A stretch of DNA of 64,000 nt from Reticulitermes speratus. Lineage: Eukaryota; Arthropoda; Insecta; Blattodea; Rhinotermitidae. Below, in pieces: positions 20,613 through 31,865 of the stretch. The stretch is from the NCBI GenBank assembly GCA_021186555.1, contig JAJKFL010000003.1, forward strand, positions 52,427,130 to 52,491,129, written 5' to 3'. The translations under genes were made by a program, and so were the position numbers. Every line of letters starts with the position of its first letter. The first letter of the stretch is position 1. Under the pieces are notes generated by a model, which made no database searches, was not told the DNA's origin, and saw only the letters and a list, made by a program, of their open reading frames with translations.

Positions 20613-21600
20613 CCCATAATACCGTAGACCCGTATTCTCCATAGTTACCGTTTTTGGGGTCTGAACTGTCATTGTTCCGATGTCATTGCTGATAGACATG
20701 GATATACTGGTATACAGTATGCTGTGACTCGCTGGAAGCATGCGACTGCCTCTTTAGACGTTTTGGGTTTTGAAAGTAAGGACTGACAACAGCGCTACAT
20801 TCTCCCTACATCATACACAGGTGGGGCCCGGTATCTTTATATGGCCATGGAAGCACTCAGTCAACTCTTGCGGCGAATAAATGAACAAGGAAGTAAAGAA
20901 ATAAGGAAATTTACGCATAGAATAACGATTCTGGCGGTTCGTCCGAGGTTTTCTGTGCATAAATGCTGACTTTTGATGCTGTTTTATAAACAGCGCAGAA
21001 CAGGCCAGGTGGACGTAAGAGCTTTATGTATTTACGTCAGTGGGTTGCTGTTTGCGTGTACGTGATACAGCACTGCGCTACGGCAAAGGCGACCTACTTT
21101 GCACCTGCTGGGTTCTGCGGTCAGACATGTCACTATCTGCAGAGTTTGAAGTGGCAACAGCATAGTGTTTGGGGCGGCCGCAGAACGCAGAAGGCGCTGT
21201 CGGTTTTATCACCGTTGTCTTCATGTCATCTGCCTTTGGTACGTCCAAGTAAATCTTCTCTTTCCTACATACCTCCCCGTCACAGCTGCGCTGTCGCACT
21301 TTCAGACCACCGACACTGTCGTTACAATAAAATATTCAGTGTGATATATGTGCCTGTACTGACTTCGCAGAAAGAAGTCCAATAGCTCGATCCTCTTCCC
21401 CCTCCAACGTACTTCCCTGTCTTCGCCTGCGATCATTGTTTATAGAGATAATATTCCTTAGCTACAAGCTCCTCGGGTTGGTTCATGTAAGCCACAGCGG
21501 ACAGCAGGAGGGGGATGAAACAGTAGGCAGATAGGAGAAAGCTGCGGGCGTCGTCATCCCCACCACCTGTGGGTCTTGTTTCTGTGGTCTGAGTATAGGT
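20613..21600. other. No gene recognised
   Basis: A 119-codon frame (21026-21385) and its antisense shadow lack recognisable motifs. I cannot support a gene. Confidence 0.4.
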
Positions 21601-21601
21601 C

Positions 21602-22796
21602 AGGGGTAGCGAAGTGTTGGCAGCGGGTACCAAGGTAGCGAAGTGTTGGCAGCGGGTACCAAGGTAGCGAAGTGTTGGCAGCGGGTACCACGGTAGCGAA
21701 GTGTTGGCAACGGGTACCACGGTAGCGAAGTGTTGGCAGCGGGTACCAAGGTAGCGAAGTGTTGGCAGCGGGTACCAAGGTAGCGAAGTGTTGGCAGCGG
21801 GTACCACGGTAGCGAAGTGTTGGCAACGGGTACCAAGGTAGCGGAGTGTTGGCAACGGGTACCAAGGTAGCGAAGTGTTGGCAACGGGTACCAAGGTAGC
21901 GAAGTGTTGGCAACGGGTACCAAGGTAGCGAAGTGTTGGCAGCGGGTACCAAGGTAGCGAAGTGTTGGCAGCGGGTACCAAGGTAGCGAAGTGTTGGCAG
22001 CGGGTACCAAGGTAGCGAAGTGTTGGCAGCGGGTACCAAGGTAGCGAAGTGTTGGCAGCGGGTACCAAGGTAGCGAAGTGTTGGCAACGGGTACCAAGGT
22101 AGCGAAGTGTTGGCAGCGGGTACCAAGGTAGCGAAGTGTTGGCAGCGGGTACCAAGGTAGCGAAGTGTTGGCAGCGGGTACCACGGTAGCGAAGTGTTGG
22201 CAGCGGGTACCAAGGTAGCGAAGTGTTGGCAGCGGGTACCACGGTAGCGAAGTGTTGGCAACGGGTACCAAGGTAGCGAAGTGTTGGCAACGGGTACCAA
22301 GGTAGCGAAGTGTTGGCAGCGGGTACCAAGGTAGCGAAGTGTTGGCAGCGGGTACCAAGGTAGCGAAGTGTTGGCAACGGGTACCAAGGTAGCGAAGTGT
22401 TGGCAGCGGGTACCAAGGTAGCGAAGTGTTGGCAGCGGGTACCAAGGTAGCGAAGTGTTGGCAGCGGGTACCACGGTAGCGAAGTGTTGGCAGCGGGTAC
22501 CAAGGTAGCGAAGTGTTGGCAGCGGGTACCACGGTAGCGAAGTGTTGGCAACGGGTACCAAGGTAGCGAAGTGTTGGCAACGGGTACCAAGGTAGCGAAG
22601 TGTTGGCAGCGGGTACCAAGGTAGCGAAGTGTTGGCAGCGGGTACCAAGGTAGCGAAGTGTTGGCAGCGGGTACCAAGGTAGCGAAGTGTTGGCAGCGGG
22701 TACCAAGGTAGCGAAGTGTTGGCAGCGGGTACCAAGGTAGCGAAGTGTTGGCAGCGGGTACCAAGGTAGCGAAGTGTTGGCAGCGGGTACCAAGGT
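21602..22796. repeat. Minisatellite array, 29-bp unit, about 41 copies
   Basis: Unit GGTAGCGAAGTGTTGGCAGC plus GGGTACCAA, with marker variants CAACGG and CCACGG. All three minus-strand frames stay open (up to 474 codons), only because the unit lacks stop codons. The pattern of variants repeats exactly every 290 bp (10 units) in 22081-22660. Confidence 0.97.
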
Positions 22797-22931
22797 TTAC
22801 ATGGACTGTTGTGGCTGTGGTAACTGGTATTGTCTCTTTTTTATATATTATCTTCACCGTGCATTGTTTAACAACTCACAAATTACACACCAACAAAATG
22901 CACTATATTTTTTTCACTTTTTATTCTTCAA

Positions 22932-22974
22932 CCCCTACACATGTTTCAGCCCTTACAAGGCCATCTTCAGGGGG
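22932..22974 (-). ncRNA. Hammerhead ribozyme (left arm)
   Basis: Minus strand: CCCC, CTGAAGA, T, hairpin GGCCTTGTAAGGGCT with a 5-bp stem, GAAA, helix III ACA-TG-TGT, A17, GGGG. The loop of helix III differs from the right arm (TG instead of TA) while the pairs are kept. Confidence 0.7.
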
Positions 22975-23256
22975 CTAGTAATGTACATTTACTTTACATC
23001 CATTGTTTATGTCTGCTGTTATGTTATATATCACATGTAGTAGAAGATACGTCTTAAAAAACCATATAGCTTCATTCTATCATTTTACTACGAAAATATT
23101 GACGAGCCTTATTTAAGGATTTTATAATCTCTGTTTTATATATTTAAAGATAAAATTGTAAATAACTGTAATATAAATTATTATGAAACTTAACTGCATG
23201 TGATATATAACAAAATAGCAGACATAAATGGATGTAAAGTAAATGTACATTACGAG

Positions 23257-23299
23257 CCCCCTGAAGATGGCCTTGTAAGGGCTGAAACATATGTAGGGG
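23257..23299 (+). ncRNA. Hammerhead ribozyme (right arm)
   Basis: CCCC (23257-23260), CTGAAGA (23261-23267), hairpin II, GAAA (23284-23287), ACA/TGT, A17 at 23295, GGGG (23296-23299). Position 7 is A. Confidence 0.7.
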
Positions 23300-23372
23300 T
23301 TAAAGAATAAAAAGTGAAAATATAGTGCATTTTGTTGGTGTGTAATTTGTGATTTGTTACTGTCTCTATATT

Positions 23373-23638
23373 GCCGATCCCAGTGGCCGCGCGGTCTAAG
23401 GCGTGGGTCTGCGGCCGCTCGCTTACTGGGATTGTGGGTTCGAATCCCACCGGGGGGCATGGATGTCTGTCTGTTGTGAGTGTTGTGTGTTGTCAGGTAG
23501 AGGTCTCTGCGACGGGCTGATCCCTCGTCCAGAGGAGTCCTACCGACTGTGGTATGTCTAAAGTGTGTGATCATGAAACCTCGACGAAACGAGGAGGCCC
23601 AGGCCCATATAGGGCTGTCGAGCCATAGAAAAAAAAAT
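23373..23638 (+). mobile_element. SINE family C, 12-bp target duplication
   Basis: A tRNA-like head with a long variable arm (GATCCCAGTGGCCGCGCGGT, B box GGGTTCGAATCCC), body GTCAGGTAGAGGTCTCTGCG and AGAGGAGTCCTACCGA, and a tail GAGGAGGCCCAGGCCCATA with poly(A). TGTCTCTATATT occurs at 23361-23372 and 23639-23650. The head resembles tRNA-Leu or -Ser. Confidence 0.93.
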
Positions 23639-23901
23639 TGTCTCTATATTAACATCTGGAGCCACTCGATAATTTCGGTAATTCGCCAGTTCAGTCATAA
23701 GGTACCTTGTGCTGGTGCCATTTGTATCGACCCCGAATACTGTGAAGTATGGTTACCAGAGACAGACAGGTGCAAGACAATATAACGTTATGTTATCTTG
23801 CCCATTATTTTGTACCTTGAGACACCTAAAATAAAATTTAATTAGCCGTCTCACCAACACAGTAAGTTCCATTTCTATGTTCCTCACAAAACTACACACA
23901 G
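23639..23901. other. No repeat seen; possible intron
   Basis: Unique-looking sequence ending in ATGTTCCTCACAAAACTACACACAG, which could be a splice acceptor. Confidence 0.3.
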
Positions 23902-23985
23902 GCTGAGATTTGAAGAAGGTGCAGCTGCAGATATCACATCAGTCGGTACTGCAGCAACGGGGACGGCAGACACCGCTTCTAGTTG
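23902..23985 (+). CDS. Candidate internal exon, 84 nt, unknown protein
   Basis: Bounded by ACACACAG and a strong donor GTAAGAA. One frame is open, starting at 23903 (LRFEEGAAADITSVGTAATG then TADTASS). Its length of 84 is a multiple of three, so the exon would be frame-symmetric. It is outside all recognised repeats. I recognise no family, and the small size means chance is possible. Confidence 0.25.
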
Positions 23986-24127
23986 GTAAGAAACTTGATA
24001 TAAATTTTCTTTTGATTGCAGTTTGTTACGTATTGCTTATTAGCAGTATGAAACGCCTGTAGCTGGTTTGCTGTCCGTGTTTTAGCATCTCTTGGCCAGT
24101 GTCCATCTTTTGTATGTTCGCACCACC

Positions 24128-24690
24128 TTCATTTTTAGGCGCTTTCGCAAAATTGCAAAAGCGACTGTTACCTTCGTCGTGTCTGTCTGTTTGTCTGTCT
24201 GTCCGCCCGCCCGCATGGAACAACTTGGCTTACATTCAACGAATTTTCATCAAATTTGATATTTGAGGATTTTTCGACAATCTGCCGAGAACATTCAAGT
24301 TTCATTAAAATTGACATGATTAACGAGTAGGCTACTTTACGTAAAGACCTATGTACATCTATGATAATATCTCGCTGAATTCTTCTTAGGACGAGAAATG
24401 TTTTACACAAAAGTTGTAGAGAAAATCAAAACACACAGTTTATGGTTTTTTTTTTTTTTTTTTTTTTCCCCGAAAATCGTGCCGCTTATGAGATGTGGAA
24501 AAATATGGTACAGCCAGACAGTCCATAGATGACAATATAATACGACGCATGCGCTTTGCATGCTGGATAACTAAGGCTATAAACACACACTCAGAATACG
24601 TAATACTTATTGCTTTTTCACGGCAACAATGGTTACGCGAACGCGCCTCATTACCTTTATACGTGCATTGCGTGTCTTGCTGATTTTTGT
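24128..24690 (+). repeat. Dispersed element G, copy 1
   Basis: Shares long blocks with 54192-54725 in the same order: GGCGCTTTCGCAAAATTGC, CATGGAACAACT, GATAATATCTCGCTGAATTC, AAAGTTGTAGAGAAAATCAA, GTGGAAAAATATGGTA and GGTTACGCGAACGCGCCTCA. No protein or terminal repeats were recognised. Confidence 0.8.
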
Positions 24691-25226
24691 CAGCTCTTTC
24701 CTTTGCTCCTGATGTCTTTAGTATCGCTCTGAACCATCACGTCCATTATGTCTCTTTCCTTCAAATTTTCAATGTAATGTTCATCTCGGTACACTCATTT
24801 TAGCCACTCTATTTTACTTTATCAAACCAGTGCAGTCGTTTCTCACTTCATACAAAAAATGTTTCAGTTATTTTCCAAAACATGTAATTTCTAAACGTAA
24901 CACTTCTTGGTTTCCCCCAATGCTTCTCAAACTTCGTATCCATTCTCTCTGTCTCGCTTTTTAAGTTCCACGTTTCCTAATATACTTTATAAATTGCTTA
25001 GTGTTGCTTGGTTACTGACAGGGTGGGGAGACATTGCGTATTTAACCTGAGGACAGGAACCTGTTCATCCTACGTGTAATGCGTGGTTGTCAGAAAAGTT
25101 CAGAACTGAGTTAAGTTTGTGGTATGTGTTTCAGGATTCCTCTTTTCTGTAATATTCCTTCTATGGTTTGATGTAATTTATAACTATATTTGTTAGTCTA
25201 TGAATTTGTTCTTCGATTTTTTTTTT
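24691..25226. other. No feature seen
   Basis: AT-rich sequence without a recognisable element. Confidence 0.4.
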
Positions 25227-25690
25227 TACGTAAAACGTCTTACATTTCGGTACACATAGGTGGGTCACCTCGGCGCTCGCGGTGTCAGACTTTCGCGTTA
25301 CCTACGTTTCTTCACAGCGCTCCGCGCCTACTTCGACTACAGCAGCGAACGATACGTAGTTTGAAAGGTAAAGAATATGCCTACACGCTGAAAAAAAAGA
25401 ATCATCGAAAAATCTTGAAATCTGCCAAAATGGCGGCCATGTCAAAATCACCTACGATTTTCACACTCTCACAATCTAACGTCTTACATTTCGGTACACA
25501 CAGGTGGGTCACCTCGGCGCTGTTGTTGACAGGTTCACGATGCCGAGACTAACTAACGCACAAAAGCAAGAAAACTACCGAAAACGGAAGAAGGAGACAG
25601 AGGAGGGTTCACAGAGACCGAAACAAAAGATCGCCAACATTCAACTTGTCGGCGTGACGTTTTACATACAATTTGCGGTTCGGTCGTAGC
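25227..25690 (+). repeat. Direct repeats with small basic ORF
   Basis: CGTCTTACATTTCGGTACAC followed by AGGTGGGTCACCTCGGCGCT occurs at 25230-25278 and again at 25480-25525, so one block has been duplicated about 250 bp apart. A frame from the ATG at about 25540 reads MPRLTNAQKQENYRKRKKET, a basic N-terminus like those at the start of some transposon ORFs, but it stops after about 50 residues. The identity is uncertain. Confidence 0.5.
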
Positions 25691-26864
25691 TTGAAACGCC
25701 GAAGAATTTTTTTTAATTTTACCTCCCACCTGTCTGTCTGCTATAAATAACGAACATTCCAACCTCTTCTCTCTACATTTCACGATGGAACTCTGAATCC
25801 AATTGACTCTTATTTGAATAAAGGAAATTTGAAATTGTTGTGGGGCTGGAGTTGTTAGGTTTTGGAGTTAGAATTTAAATTCTTCAGATGGCAATATATA
25901 GCAATGTCTATTATGGTTCTTCTCCTCCTAGCTCTAATAAATACTTTTCAGGTTACTTCCGTTTATCCCTTTAAATTAATGAAAGGAAATGTCTTTGTTA
26001 CGCTTTTAATTGAATAGAAATGGCTGCCGTTAATATTAGCTAATCAGTGTGGAAATTCTCTGTTCTGTATTAAAGCAAAGAAAAAGACCCTCTAATCTGC
26101 TTTTGTATTATAAGTCTACTGTTAGGGGATGCACGTTGAGTTGGTACTCTAGATGGTTGATACAGAAGGGAAATGGGGTGGCTGTCACCCCCTGTCATTT
26201 TATAAACCGCCTACGTTTTACCCATCTCCACCCAGAGATCGTGACGAAGAATATATTGTGGAAGTGAAATGAAATGAATGATTCCGGAAAACTCAGGACT
26301 TTGGCTCGTGTCACTCCGTCTGTCCGTCCTCATGCTCTGGACTAGTTCTTTGTTCTGTGATATCTCTTTGTTCTGTGTTCGTCGTGAGTCACTGGATTAC
26401 TGCAGCTGCCTGTGCTTTTCATTTCTGATAAAACACAAAGAGTAAATATCATCCGAATTATTCTGAGGAGAAAAAAAAATTGTATATAAAACAGGCCCGA
26501 CGGGAAATTGGAAATGCAATGACACGGGTGAAAAGCGTGTCGAATGAGACCCGCGCTGCTTTACATTTGTTTATGCACAACTTCAAAGATCATGTCACCA
26601 TAATGATACTTTTCATCTTGCAAACGAATGATACAAAATTTGTGGATGTTTGATGCGTTTTGATTAAACTGGGTACACAGCAGTTCTACAATATTGTACT
26701 GGTCAGTTATGTCCCACATTGTAGGCCTGTAATCTGAGCTGTTGACAGCATCGTTAAATAAACTACCCACTGCAAGTCACAGCCGGGTTATTTGTACAGT
26801 TGATGATACTTACGCGTGGTGGCAGTGATTTTTTTTTTTAAATCTGTCCTTATGAAGCAGTCAC
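25691..26864. other. No gene recognised
   Basis: Short frames only; nothing repeated within the window. Confidence 0.4.
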
Positions 26865-27180
26865 TGGTACCTACGCTTCGGTCGGCATTGCAGCTTCGTA
26901 TTTTACCGATTATGTGGAGCCGTGTCTTAAGAAATTTTCAGTTTCATGGCGTGAATATTCAGTTAAATTGTGTTATGCTATGAAGCAATGAAGAGGTGCC
27001 GGTGCTTCTGTCGGCATTGCAGCATCGTATTTTGCCTGTTATGTATTATCAAGCCGTCTGTTTAAGAAATCAGCAAATTTGTGGCGTCAACGTGAAATTG
27101 TGATTGTTTAGTGTTTGTCTAGGGTTATGATATATACGAACGTTTCAATGTAAGGGTTATCTGTGGAAATCGTAGCTGTA
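26865..27180 (+). repeat. Dispersed repeat with internal duplication (copy 2)
   Basis: Same structure as 19975-20300: two halves with GTCGGCATTGCAGC and AAGAAATT blocks, then AGGGTTATCTGTGGAAATCG. Confidence 0.7.
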
Positions 27181-27395
27181 GTCGGGGATTTTCAAAAATT
27201 TTCCGCTGAAATTTTAGGGGCTTTGTACCATTAAACAAAACAAATGACCAGTCTGTGTGCGGAGTGACGGGAAATTCCCGCTACGTCATTCTCACGATAC
27301 AAGTGTAACCTCTCAGTGGACATTCCCACCACTTCGGAATCTGTGTGACGTCATCTGGCAGGAATGCGATTTATTTCCCGTATGAAAGTTCACTG

Positions 27396-28815
27396 ACATT
27401 TGTAGTTGGGAGGTAATGCTAGACATTTGTAGTTGGGAGGTAATGCTAGACATTTGTAGTTGGGAGGTAATGCTAGACATTTGTAGTAGGGAGGTAATGC
27501 TAGACATTTGTAGTTGGGAGGTAATGCTAGACATTTGTAGTAGGGAGGTAATGCTAGACATTTGTAGTAGGGAGGTAATGCTAGACATTTGTAGTTGGGA
27601 GGTAATGCTAGACATTTGTAGTAGGGAGGTAATGCTAGACATTTGTAGTTGGGACGTAATGCTAGACATTTGTAGTTGGGAGGTAATGCTAGACATTTGT
27701 AGTAGGGAGGTAATGCTAGACATTTGTAGTTGGGAGGTAATGCTAGACATTTGTAGTTGGGAGGTAATGCTAGACATTTGTAGTTGGAAGGTAATGCTAG
27801 ACATTTGTAGTTGGAGGTAATGCTAGACATTTGTGTATGGGAGGTAATGCTAGACATTTGTAGTTAGGGAGGTAATGCTAGACATTTGTAGTAGGGAGGT
27901 AATGCTAGACATTTGTAGTTGGGAGGTAATGCTAGACATTTGTAGTTGGGAGGTAATGCTAGACATTTGTAGTAGGGAGGTAATGCTAGACATTTGTAGT
28001 TGGGAGGTAATGCTAGACATTTGTAGTTGGGAGGTAATGCTAGACATTTGTAGTAGGGAGGTAATGCTAGACATTTGTAGTTGGGAGGTAATGCTAGACA
28101 TTTGTTAGTTGAGGAGGTAATGCTAGACATTTGTAGTAGGGAGGTAATGCTAGACATTTGTAGTAGGGAGGTAATGCTAGACATTTGTAGTTGGGAGGTA
28201 ATGCTAGACATTTGTAGTTGGGAGGTAATGCTAGACATTTGTAGTTAGGGAGGTAATGCTAGACATTTGTAGTAGGGAGGTAATGCTAGACATTTGTAGT
28301 TGGGAGGTAATGCTAGACATTTGTAGTTGGGAGGTAATGCTAGGCATTTGTAGTTAGGGAGGTAATGCTAGACATTTGTAGTAGGGAGGTAATGCTAGAC
28401 ATTTGTAGTAGGGAGGTAATGCTAGACATTTGTAGTAGGGAGGTAATGCTAGACATTTGTAGTTGGGAGGTAATGCTAGACATTTGTAGTTGGGAGGTAA
28501 TGCTAGACATTTGTAGTTGGGAGGTAATGCTAGACATTTGTAAGTTGGGAGGTAATGCTAGACATTTGTAGTGGAGTGAATGTAACATTGGTAGTTGAGG
28601 TAAGCTAGACATATTTGTAGTTGGGAGGTTAATGCTAGCATTTGTAAGTAGGGATAATGTAGACATTATTATATGGAGGTAATGCTAGACATTGTATTAG
28701 GAGGTACTGTCTAGACTTTGTAGTTAGGGAGGTAATGCTAGACTTTGTAGTTGGGAGGTAATGTAGACATTTGTATTGAGTATGTAACTTTGTAGTAGGG
28801 AGGTAATGCTAGTCA
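27396..28815. repeat. Minisatellite array, 27-bp unit, about 52 copies
   Basis: Unit TGTAGTTGGGAGGTAATGCT plus AGACATT, with TTGGG/TAGGG alternatives. It is sharp at the left edge and uniform to about 28555, then breaks down through many small indels to 28815. Open frames on both strands are artefacts of the 9-codon period. Confidence 0.97.
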
Positions 28816-29137
28816 ATGAAAGTAAGAGGCATAATCGTAATTAAAGCTGCTGAAATTAAACTTGCGAGACGAGTGACGAAATATATTTGCATGGACCGTA
28901 TAAGAAATCAGTGCGTATTTAAATAATTAAAAGTAACATTATTATTATTATTATTATTACTATTATTAAAGACGTCGACTCTTAGGAATCCGGGTACTTC
29001 TTTAAAACTGTTTTTTCTTAATTTAGTACACTTTCACAGCTACTGATCTACGTTTGTGGTATAGGGCTGTTGAGACAGCAGTTGGTTGGTATATTTCTTG
29101 TTATTTTTCTTTTTTATGTGTTTTATTTCTCTGTATT
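28816..29137. other. No gene; ATT microsatellite
   Basis: Contains an ATT run at about 28938-28966. Confidence 0.6.
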
Positions 29138-29480
29138 TCATTCATTCCGCAGTCTGCTTACGACAGGTCCGTAGCCTCTTCCAAAGCGAGTTCTCCACAG
29201 GATGCGATCTAGTGCTTCCTCTTTCAATTTCCAGTATCTTCTCTTTTCCTTAAGGCCATCCAGTAGCTGCTTACGCCTTCTTCCTCGTCTTACCGTCATT
29301 TCTATCCTTCCCTCTAACTTTCCTTCAATCACATGTTTCAGAAGACAGTTTCTACGCAAGATGTGACCAATCCAGTTAGCCTTTCTTCTTTTTATTGTAT
29401 GTACGATATTCCTGTCCTCCTTACTCTGTGTAATACTTCTTCATTTCTCACACGATCGGTCCAACTGATCTCCATTCTTC
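29138..29480 (-). pseudogene. Second LINE family, RT C-terminal fragment
   Basis: A minus-strand frame reads RRNCLLKHVIEGKLEGRIEM, RRGRRRKQLLDGLKEKRRYW and KLKEEALDRILWRTRFGRGY. Upstream, after a break at about 29360, NWIGHILR and earlier residues can be followed. It is 5'-truncated and less decayed than the copy at 5703-5945. Confidence 0.82.
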
Positions 29481-30168
29481 TCCAGCACCACATTTCAAAA
29501 CGTTCCAGGTATTTGTTTCCTGTTTATTGTCCTTTGCTATTTGTGTCTGCCTGTTTTACTGTTTCTGTTATTGGCCACTTGGTTGTTGACTCAGCACGTT
29601 AACAAACGGACATATAATTGCAATGTGATATTGTTTGAACCCTTTTCTCATTATTGTAGTCCTGTACCGAAAGAAAGAGAGGTAAACAGCTATAGGGTAA
29701 ATCGACGTTCCCTTACAGCGCCTACTTGTGCGGTTTCAAGTTCTCACGTCTCTTCATAAGAAGAGGACACGCTTGCGGTATTTGACGACGTTTCGGAGGA
29801 ACGTGATGCCAGAAGAGTGACGATTGTTTCGCCATAAGTATGTAGGTACCAGGTTGATCCGCAACATAAGTACATTTGTATCATACTACACGGCGTAACA
29901 TCGCAGAAGGCAGTCCGTGTGTTCTACATGCTGTTATTAATTTGTATTCAATTTATTTAAAAACAAAATATTTGATGAATAAATAGTTTTATACTTCGTA
30001 ATGCGAAACTTTTAAAGTATTAGTTATTTGAAATTGGGTTCTTACCTCCCAGACAACATCGTGCCTTTATCACAAACATTGTCACGTTAATTATGTGTAG
30101 GGAAAGGGTCGCTGTTGGCTCTGAGAACTAAACAAACCCCCACAAATAAACAAAGTGCATGAAATTGT
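29481..30168. other. No gene; fragments of CACGGCG repeats
   Basis: GACGTTTCGGAGGAACGTGATGC near 29788 and ACTACACGGCGTAACATCGC at 29885 are pieces of the dispersed hairpin families. Confidence 0.5.
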
Positions 30169-30187
30169 ATATTATTATATGTAAAAT

Positions 30188-30592
30188 CTGTCGACCTCGG
30201 TGGACTAGTGGTTAGCGTGCTCGCCACTGACCCAAGGTTCGCGGGTTCGATCCCGACCGAGGTCGATGGATTTTTAAGGGTGATAAAAATCCGGAGCACC
30301 ACTTCCTTCGGAGGGGAAGTAAAGCCGTCGGTCCCATGTCGTAGATTTACGGCATGTAAAAGAACCTTACGGGCATGAATAGAAATGTTTCGTAAGCTAA
30401 ATTCAAAGCCTCCATTTCTCACCCAAGTCTCCTGACTGCCTGCCAGATGGCTCTGGCGGACACATCAGGATCGATAGAACAGCAGCGCGGCCAGTTGTCC
30501 AGTCACCAACTGCCACAAATGCGCACGACTTAGTAACCTCGGAAAGAGGAGGCAAGAGGAGGCCCGAGTCCATATAGGGCTGTTGAGATGGT
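30188..30592 (+). mobile_element. SINE family F, 19-bp target duplication
   Basis: tRNA-like head GTCGACCTCGGTGGACTAGT, B box GCGGGTTCGATCCCGACC, body CATGTAAAAGAACCTTACGG and tail GAGGAGGCCCGAGTCC. TATTATTATATGTAAAATC occurs at 30169-30187 and 30593-30611. Copies at 40995 and 61538. Confidence 0.95.
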
Positions 30593-30611
30593 TATTATTA
30601 TATGTAAAATC

Positions 30612-30862
30612 AGGCAATACGAATAGTTACCACCGATCTATTAAGCATTAAAAGTGCCTGATATTGATATTAATAAACTTAGGCTAGAAAACAATAAAAT
30701 GAGGCTTCATTAAATCAGAACCAATATGGAGAGAGTTAAGAAGCCAATTAATGCATATTTTTAGTCTTACCGTTTTTGTGAACAACACATAGCAGTTAAT
30801 GAATATCGAAGCTTGGCGCGTATTTTAATCCGCTGGGTATTGGATCATTGTATGTCATATGT
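30612..30862. other. No feature seen
   Basis: AT-rich sequence. Confidence 0.35.
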
Positions 30863-31209
30863 CAGGGGTGGCCAAACCGCGGCTCGCGAGCCACATGCTG
30901 CTCTTTGACATATAATGTGCGGCTCGCGGAAATATGTTGGCTGAGCTCCTTTTTGCATTACAATTCATATAAGAGGTAAATAAAAAATTTTCAAGCATTA
31001 TAATTATTTACCGGTATAAACTGAGAGTCCGCTGGATTAAAACGTAAGTTTAATGTTCATGGTGAGTAAATATTTTTAAGAATTTTTGTAACAAAATGTG
31101 CGTGTAACAATAAAAAAGTGTGTGTAATATTTGTTCATGTCTTGCGACTCTCAAACATCTGAAGTTTATCGTATGTGGCTCTTATGTTAAGCAAGTTTGG
31201 TCACCCCTG
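30863..31209. mobile_element. Non-autonomous hAT element, 347 bp
   Basis: CAGGGGTGGCCAAAC and inverse CAGGGGTGACCAAAC ends, with the perfect 8-bp duplication TCATATGT (30855-30862, 31210-31217). Inside lie GGCTCGCGAGCCAC and GCGGCTCGCGG, typical of one hAT MITE group. No ORF. Confidence 0.95.
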
Positions 31210-31559
31210 TCATATGTGATATGATTATGTCATGTCTCTGTTATTTTCAATTTGCTCCTGTAACCAAATCTGTGTTTATAATATCGGGATATGTCTGTTA
31301 TATGGAGCAACACTATACATAGAATATCCGATGAGACATCCTTTGATATGCATATATATTCTGTCCACTAGACTAGACATTTTTTGATCTGTTTTTGTAT
31401 GAGTTCGGGCGGTGTTTAATAATCCTCGTTACAGATATTCGTATAGCACACGCCCTGTTTACCAATTGCTGTGTCCGATTCTATGCCCCTTGCCTCTAAA
31501 ATTCTGTAATAAAAAGTTTGCAGGAAATTTATATGAAGGTGTAACCTGTGTTTAGGACC
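31210..31559. other. No feature seen
   Basis: Short frames only. Confidence 0.35.
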
Positions 31560-31865
31560 TTGTGCCTGGTAATGCACAAGACCAGTCAACCGAGTAAGCT
31601 TCGTTATAATGCGCCACGCGTCGGAAGTAAGATAAATGAATGCAGGGATTGGTGGGAACACCTGAAGGAAAAAGACCACTGTGAAGACGTAGGCGTAGAT
31701 GGAAATAAAACATTAAAATTGATTGTAAAGAATAGGGGCGCGTGGAATTAAATCATGCGGTTAAGGATAGGGACCGGTGCCGGGCTTTTGTGAACACGGT
31801 AATGAACCTTCGGGTTGCACAAAATGCGGGAAGTTTCTTGACTAGCTGAGTAACTGTCAGCTTAC
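31560..31865 (+). pseudogene. Decayed RTE-like LINE 3' end
   Basis: GACGTAGGCGTAGATGG, GTGAACACGGTAATGAACCT, TCGGGTTGCACAAAATGCGG and TTTCTTGACTAGCTGAG are LINE landmarks in order. No frame remains. Confidence 0.75.

Larger units (their letters stand above)
22835..23360 (-). mobile_element. Hammerhead fold-back element
   Basis: Arms at about 22868-22980 and 23248-23358 are inverted (ACACACCAACAAAATGCACT / GTGCATTTTGTTGGTGTGT). The tail CTTCACCGTGCATTG lies at the left end only, giving the element a minus-strand polarity. Each arm has a hammerhead. SINE C has inserted just beyond its right end. Confidence 0.75.

Noticed and set aside
21026..21385. Protein-coding gene of 119 codons
   Set aside because: No recognisable motif, an antisense frame overlaps it, and no splice or conservation evidence.
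21433..22857. Open frame of 474 codons with VPAANTSLPWYPLPTLRYLG repeats
   Set aside because: All three frames of the 29-bp array are open and give the same period; purely a repeat effect.
25504..25689. Helitron or other transposon ORF start (MPRLTNAQKQENYRKRKKE)
   Set aside because: The basic N-terminus is suggestive, but the frame ends after about 50 residues with no enzyme domain or element ends.
27396..28815. CRISPR-like array
   Set aside because: Units are contiguous without unique spacers, and the genome is eukaryotic.
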